This document shows positions 1 to 10,640 of a stretch of DNA of 64,000 bases, in pieces. The stretch covers positions 10,796,501-10,860,500 of the forward strand of contig OU015568.1 of assembly GCA_907165135.1 (NCBI GenBank). Direction: 5' to 3'. Below the pieces are notes generated by a model, which saw nothing but the letters and a program-made list of their open reading frames with translations, had not been told where the DNA came from and did no database searches. Every line of letters starts with the position of its first letter. The first letter of the stretch is position 1. The position numbers and the translations under genes are program-made. The DNA is from Oikopleura dioica (Eukaryota > Chordata > Appendicularia > Copelata > Oikopleuridae).

Positions 1-2380
1 GCGATCGAAGAATACAAATCTCGAGATGACTTGGATCCGAAAATCGCACTTGAAAATTTGAGGAGCCGGGTCGACCAAGAGGTCCAAAACTATTTCGAAG
101 AGTTTGAAGGTTAAATGTTGTCAGTCGATCAATTCCTTATTTTTGCTTTTAAGATCATCTTCAGGAAGAAAAGATCAAAAACCCAGGAATGAAGCAACCA
201 GAAAATGACGAGATTTTAAAACTTGACGATGACTTCATGCAGTACATTCAAAACCCAACACCTCAAGCAGAAGCTACTATTCAAGTTCTGTGGGAAGTAC
301 TTAGAGACAAGCTTCCGAAAAACTCCGTTATCACCAGAGAGGCAAAAAAGCGACGAACAACGTCGATGTTTATTCCGAATATGTCAAACATGTCGCGTTC
401 CTTCTCATCAATATCAACTGCAAAGGAGTCAATAAAATCTCTCTTCTCAGAAACAAGAAAAGCACGAGACAAATCCGCCAGTTTCCACGTGACCTCGCCG
501 CTGATGGAAACACCAACCGTCGAAACACCTTCTAGGCCCCTGTCGATGGATCAAGAATCAATCGAACAGGCGGAAGAACCAGAAATAGAAATAACACCGG
601 AGTTTCAAATTCTACCTCTTGTTCCTTGGATTCACGATGTGAAACAGACGCATCCTGATTTTGATTTGTCATCTGTGTCAAAGGAAGAGCAAGGAAGACA
701 AATGGTTATTCACGAGCTCATTAATGTGCATCACAACGCATCTGCGAAAGTCACCTTTATCAAAGAAATCTTTAAGGTAACTCTTCTTTTTTATCTCCTA
801 CTCACATTTGCTTCTAGCCAAAAGTTCTTGAATTGACACCTCTCAAAGAGGGTGATGCAGTCTGCGAGAGTATCTTTCGAAATATACACGAGGCGAAGGA
901 TTTCTTCGACGATCTAAGGGACCAGCTTGAAGCTAGAAAAGAAGAAGACGGCGCATGCATCCGCGGATTGGGCGACATTCTCTTCGCATTTTTCGACCTG
1001 GATTGTGAGCACGGCAAAAAGTTTCAAAGCGCCATGTCCAACTGGGTCTCGCGTGACTCTGAGTTTCTCAACTCGATGGACAAAATGAAGGGCATGAGCG
1101 GGCCAGATAATGACGATCCACTAGGCTTCTTCAGAGCGATATCATCAGCAGAGGCCGATCCAAGGTTGAATCGCCTCAAGTTCGGAGATATTATGATGGT
1201 GATCTTTCAAACACTGCCGAGATATCCGATGCTGCTCGCTCAACTACTCAAGTACACTGAAAAAGGTCCGCTCTAAAAGTTTTTCAATCGAGTCCAAAAG
1301 AATTTTAGTGGGAGAGGAGCTCCATGAAGAAAAGCAACTCTTGAACAAAGCTCAAAACGCAATCCAGCTTACGGTCGCTGAAATCAACAAACGCGCCGGC
1401 GAAGAGCAACTCTTATCTCGAATCAACCAAATTCTTCAATACCAAAACGTCGGCGACTTCCGCAAATATGTCGCGAAAATTAAGGACGACGACAGAGACA
1501 ACATCGTTTTGAAAAATTTCGGAGAACTGAAGCATCACTTGGATATCCATCAAATCATCAAATATGGCGATTGTAAGGTGCAGGCTATGCTTACCAGACC
1601 GGGGAAGAAGCCTGCTGATTCTGATGCAATGTATTTTTTACTCAACGAGTGGCTCGTTTTCTTCATTCAAAATAAAAAGGTAGCGTCATTGAATTGAATG
1701 TCCAAACTTATCACGACTTTAGTTGTTTTCGATATTAAAAATGGACCGTACTTTCTTCGTGTTTCCGATCAAAGATGTCCACATTCGCCAAGATCAAACG
1801 AACAAAAACTCAGTTTTCCTCCTTCATCTTCAAGGACTCCAGTACAAGCTCCAACTTCCATCATCCGACGATGCTTCTGACCTAGAGCTTACATTCAAGG
1901 CGCAAAAGGCTCTCATCGTTCCACCTGATACACCTCGTATCGCGGCATCACAAAGAATAAGTGGTGGAAAAGTTCAAGATCTTGAAAATGACGAAGAAGA
2001 GGAGGAAGATTCCGAGTCGTTGAGAGAAGCGGAGCAAGATGCTGTTCCGATTAATATTTCGCATCGACTTGATTCTGGTCCCCCTGAGCCGCCTCCAAGA
2101 AGAAATAGAGGAGGACAAGGTCAGAATAGCTCCGCTCACGAAGTTTCTTCCCCACTTACTTCCGATGCAGAAGGTAACTAACATCCTTTGCCCCAGAATT
2201 AAAAGTTCTTTAGAACAAGAAGAAGAGGAAAGCAGCTCACGGATACCTAGCAGATCGTCTCGCGCTAGAACGACCATCCGGCGGCCTACAACGCCAACTC
2301 AAGACGATTTTAATGAACCTTCAAAAACCGACTTGCTCGAAGAGCATCACGATGCAATAGAGAACATTCTCCCCACCTAA
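1..2380 (+). CDS. Rho guanine-nucleotide exchange factor (DH-PH), 5' partial
   Basis: Six exons can be chained with GT-AG introns of 41-53 nt: 1-109, 154-776, 818-1265, 1309-1679, 1723-2173 and 2214-2380, ending in TAA. The DH domain runs from about nt 690 into exon 4 and includes the typical late helix reading LPRYPMLLAQLLKYT. A PH domain follows at about nt 1570-1920 (VQAMLTRPGKK, YFLLNEWLVFF, KLQLPSS). Such proteins load GTP onto Rho-family GTPases at membranes. A Ser-rich linker precedes DH, and an acidic, Pro/Arg-rich low-complexity tail (LENDEEEEED, PPEPPPRRNRGG) follows PH. The start lies outside the window. The N-terminal part, with its basic AKKRR stretch, might place it near the ARHGEF1/11/12 group, but that is a guess. 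The DH-PH call is firm. Confidence 0.8.
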
Positions 2381-3217
2381 AAGACTCGCAAGAGGCGCTG
2401 GACGCTTTCGAGAGGCTAAAACTTACGTTTCTACATATGCGAAATTCATTTCAATAACATTATTCTTCTTTTCACTTATTTACGTTTATCTCTATTTACG
2501 ATCTTTTAAGTTTATGAAAAACTTTTCATATTTTTAAGTTATTTATTCCTACTGACCATTCTCTCCCTCCTTATTCTATTCTGCGAAAGTAAAAACCAAA
2601 GTTCCAAAAATACAAAAAATGTACAAATGTCGACTTTTCGAAAATACAAAAAAACTCAACAATTCTTTTTCTTCAACTGTTTCTTTTCTGCATGATAATC
2701 TAGTTCAAACACAAGGCCAAAGATATAAACAAATGAGTAAACGAAATAAAAATGTTCTCTTCTATGTTTTCAAGCATTGAAAAAAAGTCTTTGCCAAAGG
2801 AATAATAACAAAAGGTGAACGCAAAGAAAAATAAAAAAACTAGTGTTTTAAAAATGCCTTCATATTCACTAACAATGCCTCAGAAAAACCATCGAGCTAA
2901 AAACCTAACTATCTTTCTTATCAAAGCTATCTAACGGTTCTTCTATCAAATTTCGATTTTCAGTTATTTCACATTTTTTTCTTATTTGACAATCAGTTTC
3001 GCCAAAGCACCGAATTTTTTAACAAATCACCTTTTAAAAATAACGCCTTATAAAGTTATAATCTCACTACAAGTCAATTTCTAGTTCCTTTGTTTTGTGT
3101 ATCTTGTTGAATCTGCAAGTTCGAAAAAACTTAATCGTCAAAAAAATCTTGAGCCCTGCACTTCAAATCCTCCTTTCGGACTTTTTGTAAATTTTGCGTA
3201 GATTCTAGAGAAGGAAT
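2381..3217. other. Intergenic: RhoGEF 3' flank and PSMA4 5' flank
   Basis: An AT-rich stretch of about 840 bases with no open frame that looks coding. It should hold the 3' UTR of the RhoGEF gene and the promoter of the proteasome gene. No RNA gene or repeat was recognised. Confidence 0.5.
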
Positions 3218-4577
3218 ATGTCCAGGCGGTATGATGCGAAGACAACGACTTTTAGTCCTGAAGGTCGACTGTATCAGGTACTGTAATTTACCAGAGACAT
3301 ATGAAATAATATGAGTTCAAATTTAAGTTTGAGTAAATTAATTTTGCGGTGATGGAAAAGGTTTTGCTTTAATTTTACTTCCTTTTTGCTTGAGAATCCA
3401 TTTCTCGCAGATTTTGAGTTTTGGCCCACGTGCGCAAACGCTGCGCCGTGAAATGCGCTGACCAATGAGAGCGCGCGATCAGGAATTCATTCACTCGGGC
3501 TCTCCAAAAAACTCCTTCCGTAAAATGAATCGATTTTTTAATTCAAGAGATTTTGTCAAGAAATTTCCGTCATGATTTCCGCAAGGTACCGAATTTCAGA
3601 AATAGAGAAAATCATGAACGCACCTGGAATCGATAAAGTGTTTTTTATAGAAAATATTTGATTTCTTAGGTCGAATATGCGATGGAAGCAGTCGGCCAAG
3701 CCGGTACCTGCCTCGGTATTCTCGCTAAGGACGGCATCGTAATCGTGGCGGAGAAAAAGAACCAGCACAAGCTTCTTGACACGAACCCATCTGTCGCTGA
3801 GAAGATTTACAGAATCGATGATCATTTGGCCGTCGGCATCGCTGGCATCACTTCCGATGCCAACGCGCTCATCTCTCAGCTCAGACTTATTGGTAAGGCT
3901 CCTCTTATTCCTTCAATCAATTTATGATCCACTTTCAGCCCAGCAGCACCGTTTGGTCTACCAAAACCCTATGCCAGTTGAGCAGTTAGTCCGTCGAATG
4001 GCTGACAACAAGCAGTACTTTACCATGCACGGAGGTGTTCGACCCTATGGCGTTTCCATTCTCTACTGTGGTTGGGACAAGCATCTTGGCTTCCAGCTCT
4101 ATCAGGTAAATCCTCCCTAGTCTAATTATTCTAAACAGCGAATCCCAGGGTGACCCATCTGGCAACTACGGTGGCTGGAAGGCAACCTGCATTGGCGGAA
4201 GCAGCCAGTCCGCCACCAGCATGCTCGAACAAGACTACGACGAGAGCATGGACTTGGAAAAGGCAATCAACCTCGCCATGAGCATCTTCCTCAAGACTCT
4301 TGACACTCAGACTCTCAAGTAAGGCTCGCTTTGAGGGGTCGTTCGTTTACTTTTTCTAGCGCTGAAAAGATCGAGGTTTCTCTGATCAAACGGGTCAACG
4401 GCACCGTCCAGTACACTGTCATGAAACCAACTGACGTCAACAAATACTGCAAAAAGGCTGAAGAGGAAAAGGTATTTTAAATGTTCTTTCAGGAGCTCTA
4501 ACAACCGTTTTCAGAAAAAGAAGGCCGAGGAGGAAGAGAAAAAGAGAAAGGAAAAAGCCGCCTCGTCCAAGAAGTAA
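3218..4577 (+). CDS. PSMA4: Proteasome subunit alpha type-4
   Basis: Six exons (3218-3277, 3670-3892, 3939-4105, 4149-4318, 4360-4471, 4515-4577) join in phase. The protein opens with the alpha-subunit N-terminal signature [20 protein letters not shown], followed by [17 protein letters not shown]. The [15 protein letters not shown] and [12 protein letters not shown] blocks are present, and the C-terminus is a long Lys/Glu-rich tail, as in alpha-4 subunits. It forms part of the outer alpha ring of the 20S proteasome, without proteolytic activity of its own. The first intron is long (392 nt) while the others are 43-46 nt, so intron 1 may hold regulatory DNA. It is followed in the same direction by RPL13A after about 170 bases, a spacing compatible with an operon or simply a compact genome. 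Confidence 0.96.
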
Positions 4578-4749
4578 ACTGCCTAGCTGTACTTTTTTGT
4601 TCCGGTCTGTTCAGAAATTTATTATTGCTTTCGGGCCTTCACAGAGCAATTATCTTACATGTGTTCACTGATACATTTTTCGTAACTCACTAGTTTCTCT
4701 TTCTTTCAATTCTCGTTTTTAGAACTCGTAACCGGCTCTATAAATCAAC

Positions 4750-5489
4750 ATGGCCGACGGATTTGACGCAGTCAAGGTAAATTCCAACTTACAAAACATA
4801 CTCTAAATTATTCCCAGATCATCGATGGTTCCGGCCATCTTTTCGGTCGATTGGCCGCTGTTGTCGCCAAGCAGTGCCTCAACGGACAGAAGGTCGTTGT
4901 TGTCCGATGCGAGAACATGGTTATCTCCGGTAACTTCTACCGAAACAAGCTGAAGGTAAGCACATATGTCTCCACTCACATCACAACATCTTCCCTAGGT
5001 CCTCGAATACCTCCGAAAGCGACATCTCACCAAGCCTTCCCGAGGTCCCTTCCACGGTCGATCTCCCTCCAAGATGTTCAAGCACATCATCCGAGGCATG
5101 CTCCCCCACAAGACCGCCCGCGGTCAGGCTGCCTTCAACTCTCTTAAGGTTGACTCCAGAAGCGTCATAAACCCTTAACTAACCTTCTCTAGTGCTTTGA
5201 AGGCATCCCCGCCCCCTACGACAAGTGCAAGCGAGTCATCGTCCCATCTGCCTACAAGCAGATCAAGCTGAAGCCCAACCGAAAGTACGCTTCCATCGGC
5301 CGACTCGCCGCCGAGACCGGCTGGAAATACCAGACTGTCGTCGAGACCCTCGAAGCCAAGCGACAGGCCAAGGCTAAGGTCTACTTCGAGAAGAAGCAGG
5401 AGCGAGAAAACCAGCTCAAGGCCGCCAAGGAAGCTTGCGCCGCGAAGACCAAGGATATTGATGCTCAGATCGCCGCCTTCGGCTATTAA
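4750..5489 (+). CDS. RPL13A: 60S ribosomal protein L13a (uL13)
   Basis: Begins with MADGFDAVK (exon 4750-4776), then exons carrying [19 protein letters not shown], the [19 protein letters not shown] block, [13 protein letters not shown] and the C-terminal part from [20 protein letters not shown], ending in GFGY-like ...AAFGY and TAA at 5487-5489. Introns are about 40-45 nt. It is a structural protein of the large ribosomal subunit. Codon use is strongly GC3-biased compared with neighbours, as expected of a highly expressed gene. It sits between PSMA4 and PRIM2, all on the same strand with gaps of 172 and 80 bases, so the three may be co-transcribed. Confidence 0.96.
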
Positions 5490-5569
5490 ATAAACTGTCC
5501 ATCTCCTTGATTGTCGATTGTGTTATTTGTTGTCTTTTCTTTCGCATGTATAATTTTCGTTGCAATAGA

Positions 5570-7419
5570 ATGCAGGCAGCCGGAGGAACGAGAAAAACCC
5601 GACGTCGGGAGCACCGCGGAGTAGGTGCAAAACATCGGAGGGTCGAGATCATCGAAGGAGCAGATTTTGAATGTCCAGTGCAGCTTTACAACACGCTTCC
5701 GATGTACGAAGACGTCGACCTTGAGCACATAAAAGAAATCACCAAGCAGCGCCAGAGAGCTCTCAACATTATTGACTGTAAGTTCGGAAGATATGGGAAA
5801 GTTAGTAAGCGTTTTCAGCGGTTCATGCGGACTCGGAGGACCAAGATGCTATCAAAAGCAAGCTTGACTTGAAGTTCAAAGGCGAAAAAGTATCACCTCA
5901 CTCGGATTAGACGCATCGAACTCGAACGAAGAAGAGCGAAAGAATGATTCGATTTCTCACTGGATGCTCAAACTGGCGTTTTGCAAGCAGCCAGATTTGA
6001 AGCAATGGTTCGTGCGCAACGAAGTCAACCTCTTCCGATATCGATTCAATAAGATGAGTTCGAAGGGAAAGATACGATTTTTCGAGGTTTGCGAGAAGTC
6101 ATTTTTCAAGGATAAACTTTTTGTAGCTGTCGAAATTCAATCTCGAGAGCATCGAAAAAGGTGAAATTACTGGCGAGTTGGAAGCAAATTTAAATGACTG
6201 CTCTAACATAACAACTGCGTCGGCAAAAACCTGGTATAGAATCCCCTGGACACAGGTTGGGAGACTTGTTACACGACGTAGCATCTTTATTGATGAGGGA
6301 AAAGGTAATGACTGCGCGTAACGCCAGAAGTTATCTCGAAATTTGCAGCTTATGTGCCAGAAGAAGACCTGATCGAATTCGTTGTTGGAAAGTTCCGGTC
6401 TGAATGCAATCGATGGCTCGCAGGACTTGCCAAAAAGTTCGATGTTATGATGGAGAACGAGCAAGAACGTCTTGGTAACTGATTTTTATCTTACAACAGG
6501 TTGATATTCTTTTCTAGTGCCGATTTTGAAGTCGTTTGGCAACACGATTGCGGACGCTGATTTCTCATCGACTGAAGGTCGCTTGACCATCAACTCTATT
6601 GAAACGATGCGAAAGACATCCTTACCTCCTTGCATAAGACAGCTTTTGGATGCACTTCAAGTTGATAACAAGCTGAAACATGACGTAAGAATTCTCTATT
6701 CGATAAGATATTAGCGGCAATTCAGGGACGAGTACACTTGTGGGCATTTTTCAAAGCCGCCGGAATGCCTCTTGAAGATGCGCTAAAGTTCACATTCACG
6801 CGGATGACAGCTTATGCGAATCCCGAGAAAGAGTTCAAATACAACGTTCGACACGTTTACGGAAAAGAAGGAGGTGGAAAAGGAGTCGGTATGTTTGCCA
6901 GTTTATTTTCCTCTTGATAATTTTCTTTTCGTACAGGAGCCTACGGATGTTCTACAAAGATCAAAGCGTTGCCCGTTGAAGGACAATACCAAGGTTGTCC
7001 GTTCAAGCACCAGCGAAACTTGAAGCAGCAGCTTCGCAACTGGGGCGTCAAGGAGGTTGACATCGACAAGATCAAGAAAAAGGCCGATGACGGTCACTAT
7101 CAGGTCGCCTGCAATCAGTTCTTCAAGAGCACTCACAAGGACAAGGAGGAAAAGCTCGATTTGATCACAATCCTTCATCCGAACAATTTCTTCGATCAAA
7201 GTTTCGACTGGAACACCGGCGAGCACAAACTGCTCAAGGCTGAAGACACGGCGAAGAGTGAAGCTATGGAAACATCCACCTATGAGTAAGTGATGAAAAA
7301 ACGAGAATGATTCTAATTCATTTAGGCCGGCTTGGGAAACAACTCTCCCAATGTCCCAGGCGGAGAAAGAATCACAGAGCCAAAAGGAGTTCGAGCAGGA
7401 CGACTTCATGGAAGAGTAG
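5570..7419 (+). CDS. PRIM2: DNA primase large subunit (frame change in exon 2)
   Basis: Multi-exon gene matching eukaryotic primase large subunit. Recognisable blocks are MLKLAFCKQPDLKQWF and NLFRYRF (N-terminal helical domain), PPCIRQLLDAL, the VRHVYGKEGGGKGV and YGCSTKI region, YQGCPFKH and HYQVACNQFF. The three last contain cysteines of the 4Fe-4S cluster domain. It partners the catalytic primase and DNA polymerase alpha in RNA-primer synthesis in the nucleus. The start ATG at 5570 is the first in frame. At 5885-5889 (AAAAA) the frame of exon 2 does not continue into the next coding block (open from about 5889, ...LGLDASNSNEEERKND), and no canonical intron repairs it. A homopolymer sequencing deletion is the simplest reading, with true disruption as the alternative. 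Confidence 0.88.
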
Positions 7420-7633
7420 AATAATCACCAGATCACAATCACAATTAGTTACTTGTATTATTCACCTCATTTACACACTGCCAATACACGACTGCCTTTA
7501 TTGATTTTTAAAATCTATCAATCAAAGAGGTTCAGAAATTTTTGAACTTCTTTGATGTCCAAGTACTTGTTATTTACAAACAAAAATGAACTCTTACTTG
7601 GCCAAATTCCGTCACAAGATTGATACTCGCAAA

Positions 7634-7841
7634 GACGCGCTTTTTTTAAGGTGGTGGAGGTTTTCTAGCCCACTTGCGCCTTATAAACCCTAGAACACCA
7701 TACCTTTTCGGAATCAGCAGGAAATTCTAAGAACTTTGACCCTTTTAGTTTTCGAAAATTCCACTTCCGGTCCGATTCTAGAGCCGGAAGTTGGCGAAAT
7801 TTAGGAGTTAGGGTAAAGTTTGACATATCAAATTGATGCTC
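7634..7841 (+). repeat. Left arm of the 208-bp inverted repeat
   Basis: Reads inward from GACGCGC to ...AATTGATGCTC. Its reverse complement is found at 8019-8226 with no mismatch that I could see. Confidence 0.85.
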
Positions 7842-8018
7842 AGAAGATTTCCTATAATTTAAAGCAAGAATCGATCCCGACCGCGGTCAAACCAACCTGT
7901 TAAAACTGAAAAAAAAATCATCAATTTATGCGTTTTTTCATAATTTTACCGGTTCGATTGACCACGTTTGGGACTGTTTCATCTGACATATTCATTTCAG
8001 GATGACTCAAAACGTTCC

Positions 8019-8226
8019 GAGCATCAATTTGATATGTCAAACTTTACCCTAACTCCTAAATTTCGCCAACTTCCGGCTCTAGAATCGGACCGGAAGTGGA
8101 ATTTTCGAAAACTAAAAGGGTCAAAGTTCTTAGAATTTCCTGCTGATTCCGAAAAGGTATGGTGTTCTAGGGTTTATAAGGCGCAAGTGGGCTAGAAAAC
8201 CTCCACCACCTTAAAAAAAGCGCGTC
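8019..8226 (-). repeat. Right arm of the 208-bp inverted repeat
   Basis: Starts GAGCATCAATTTG and ends AAAAAAAGCGCGTC; it mirrors 7634-7841. Confidence 0.85.
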
Positions 8227-8485
8227 AAAGCAAACTGAATATAATTACCTTCTCAAATAACAACTCAGCAGGTTTACTGACTAGAGTTATCTCCAATGTC
8301 AAGTTGGCAGGGCAATATTTTTGGAATCAGAAGAGTTATTGTTATTTCGTCATGATTTGACTTTTCAAGGGAGGAAAATCCACCTCTGTTGTGCTGAATT
8401 TATCGCACAATAAAGATATCTAACGAGCTGATGAACGAGAGCTGTAATTCTTAATAAGAGCCGGATCAAGTTGTGTTCGTCTGAG

Positions 8486-8941
8486 CAGGGTGGAACGTTG
8501 GGGCAAAAAAACTGAATTTGGCCGCCCGATTGCCCGCCCGATTAAAATTTTCTTTATCGGCGCCGCCCGATTGCCGCCCGACTTTTTGCCCGCCCGATTT
8601 GCCCGGGCGCCGACTTTTGCCCGGAAATTTCGGCAACCCCCAAACCAAAAAATATGTAAATTTATTGAAGAAAAAGGATTATTTTGTATCCCGAAGGAAG
8701 AAGGGCACTCATGGAGAACCGAAACCGGACGTTTTAAATAAAATTCCAGTATTTATGTCCCTTTAGATACCATTTTTTCTTCTGGGCGCCGACTTTTTTT
8801 CCGGGCGCCGATTTCTGCCCGATTGCCCGACTTTGCCCGATTTTTACCTCGTAAAATCGAGCCTTGCGCCGCCCGATTTGCCCGCCCGCCCGATTTTTTG
8901 CCCGGTTTGCCCGACTTGCCCGGTCCCAACGTTCCACCCTG
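8486..8941. mobile_element. Short non-autonomous DNA transposon, hAT-like ends
   Basis: The 17-bp ends CAGGGTGGAACGTTGGG (8486-8502) and its reverse complement (8925-8941) are perfect, and GTCTGAG flanks both sides directly (8479-8485 and 8942-8948) as a 7-bp target duplication. The CAGGG terminus resembles hAT-type ends, though hAT duplications are normally 8 bp, so the family is uncertain. The interior is built of repeats of the GCCCGATT/GCCCGCCCGATT kind on both sides of an AT-rich core. No transposase is encoded, so it would depend on an enzyme made elsewhere. Confidence 0.8.
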
Positions 8942-8989
8942 GTCTGAGTAATTGACTGATTCTCAACGTATCGTGTTCTCGCAGAACCT

Positions 8990-9534
8990 GAAAGAGCACA
9001 TCTCGGTATTTCATAATCAAATTTGATGGAGATGATCATGTCTTCATCTTTAGAAACATAAATCTTTGTAATCGGCAATGCCTTGCGGTTGTCCTTAAAC
9101 TCATCAATCTACGAGTTTATGTGCTGACATATTCAAATGACTTTCCTGCGGTTTCTATGAGAACTTCTTCGGGATATTTTGATATTCGGTTACTGCTCGA
9201 ATTTTGTGCGGCTTCATATGGAAAGAACAAGGCATCCTTGGATCTTTCCGAGTCTGGAATCATCGATGATTCCTGTCACAGGAAACGATTCGTGGTTGAT
9301 CTCGTCGCGCCGAGCGGAACACGAGTACCTCGATAACCCGTCTCAAGTTCAAAGGCCTCCGAATTCATCGTCCCAGACTTCAATGAGTTGATCCAGGCCA
9401 TCAGCTCCAGTCAATCATCCCTAATTGCAGAACTCATACGGATATTTGGAGCAAACCTTCGCGTCGTTTTTTGTTTGTCCAAAGATTTAACCGGAGCTAG
9501 AGACGGGATCGCACTCGCCTCCGGCAACGAGTAA
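8990..9534 (+). CDS. Unrecognised coding-like stretch, 5' end unclear
   Basis: An open frame from about 8990 to 9324 continues after a possible 30-nt intron (9325-9354, GT...AG) into 9355-9534, ending in TAA. The joined frame keeps a balanced composition (for example GIIDDSCHRKRFVVDLVAP, then FIVPDFNELIQAISSSQ and LRVVFCLSKDLTGARDG), which argues for real coding. No ATG start is visible, and the short DNA element at 8486-8941 ends only 50 bases upstream, so the 5' part may have been displaced. The opposite strand at 8990-9110 also reads fairly well. No family was recognised. Confidence 0.3.
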
Positions 9535-9717
9535 GCGCTCAAGTTGTGTGATAAAAATCCAAGTGAACTTTTAATAAATAACTCGGCGCCGCGGGAGATT
9601 GAAATGTCCAGAGATCAACGTTCCGTTTAAAATCACGGCGAATGGAAAGAAACAACGCAGACAGCGAACAGAGAAAAAACAATAACGACTACGACTAAAT
9701 CGGATTAACGAGGCACG

Positions 9718-10244
9718 ATGAAGGTGCTTTACGTTTACGCACTCCTTATCGGATTCACCACCGGAGCTAAGGTTTTCACGAAGAAAAATGGGAAGAAGCG
9801 AGAACATCATGGTAGGGTTAACAATTTTTACGGAAACGAACTCGTGACTTAGTGACGAGAACATCCACAGATGAGTTCTCCCCTGAATTCAGCCTGGAGG
9901 ATCCAATGGCAATTCAGGCAAAACGACGAAAAATGACGATGAAGCTCCGAAGGCAAACGGAGAGAATGATCAAAGCTGCAAGAAAAGCTAAAGGTTTCAT
10001 ATAATAAAATCGATGTCAATTAAACTTTTATTTAGCTAGAGCAGTTAGATCCTCAAGAAGACGATCCAAGCGACACAGGTCAAAAAATCGTGATAAGAAC
10101 GGCCGCAAATCAAGGAGACATCGAGAACCAAAGGAAGAACGAAAATTTAACGATCGATTTTCTGGAATCAGCAAATTGAAAAGCTTTGAGTACGATAGAA
10201 TAAGCAGAGTGAACCAATTCTATCCTTTATTTAAGCGAGTCTGA
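9718..10244 (+). CDS. Small secreted, highly basic protein
   Basis: Three exons (9718-9811, 9871-9993, 10036-10244) join in phase to give 141 residues. The first 17 form a clean signal peptide (MKVLYVYALLIGFTTGA). The mature part is rich in Lys and Arg, with runs such as RRRSKRHRSKNR and several dibasic sites, and ends in FYPLFKRV. It looks like an exported basic protein or a peptide precursor cut at dibasic sites. Oikopleurids secrete many lineage-specific proteins from the house-building epithelium, but a link to that is only inference. No known domain was recognised. Confidence 0.6.
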
Positions 10245-10278
10245 GGTCCTCGGTACACGACGAGGAAGAAAAGCTGAA

Positions 10279-10383
10279 ATGGCGCGAAACGAGATGCGCG
10301 ATTTCCGACAATTTAGACCACCAGGCTCATTCAACATGCGATTCTCCAGACTCTCTCCAAACGGTTATCGATACCGACCTTGA
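10279..10383 (+). CDS. Tiny ORF downstream of the secreted basic protein
   Basis: A 34-codon frame starting with ATG lies 34 bases after the stop of the previous gene and ends with ...NGYRYRP before TGA. It is rich in Arg, Phe and Pro (FRQFRPPGSF, NMRFSRL), which recalls the mature part upstream, so it could be a further exon or an alternative end of that gene. It may equally be 3' UTR read by chance. A polyadenylation-like AATATAT/AACATAAATA stretch follows. Confidence 0.2.
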   Translation: MARNEMRDFRQFRPPGSFNMRFSRLSPNGYRYRP

Positions 10384-10640
10384 TTTGAATGTCAAACAAA
10401 TTTCCTTATTTCTACCTGCAACATAAATATATTTTCAAGCTTGAGCTCTGTAGATTACTTTTCTTTCCAAAAAATCATTCATCTGATCATGAAAATGCCA
10501 GCCTGCCAGGGCTGATTGTATTTGAAAATATTGACAAAATGAGCGGAGAGTGGTAATTTCTTTTGATAAATAAACACAGTAGGGCGGGGGCTTTGGGTAA
10601 AATCAGTATCTTTTGACTTTGAGAGTCCTGACTTGAGAGA

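Larger units (their letters stand above)
7634..8226. mobile_element. Fold-back/MITE element with 208-bp perfect inverted arms
   Basis: Bases 7634-7841 and 8019-8226 appear to be exact reverse complements over 208 bp, separated by a 177-bp spacer (7842-8018). The outer end reads GACGCGCTTTTTTTAAGG. Both ends are flanked by AAA, a possible 3-bp target duplication that could be chance. No protein is encoded; the open frame across the right arm is a by-product. This is the structure of a non-autonomous DNA transposon or fold-back element. The near-absence of mismatches between arms implies recent insertion or gene-conversion homogenisation. Transcription across it would give a long hairpin RNA. 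Confidence 0.8.

Noticed and set aside
8490-8766. Open frames across the short transposon
   Set aside because: Products are Pro/Arg/Ala repeats made by GCCCGATT tandem repeats; no start context or domain.
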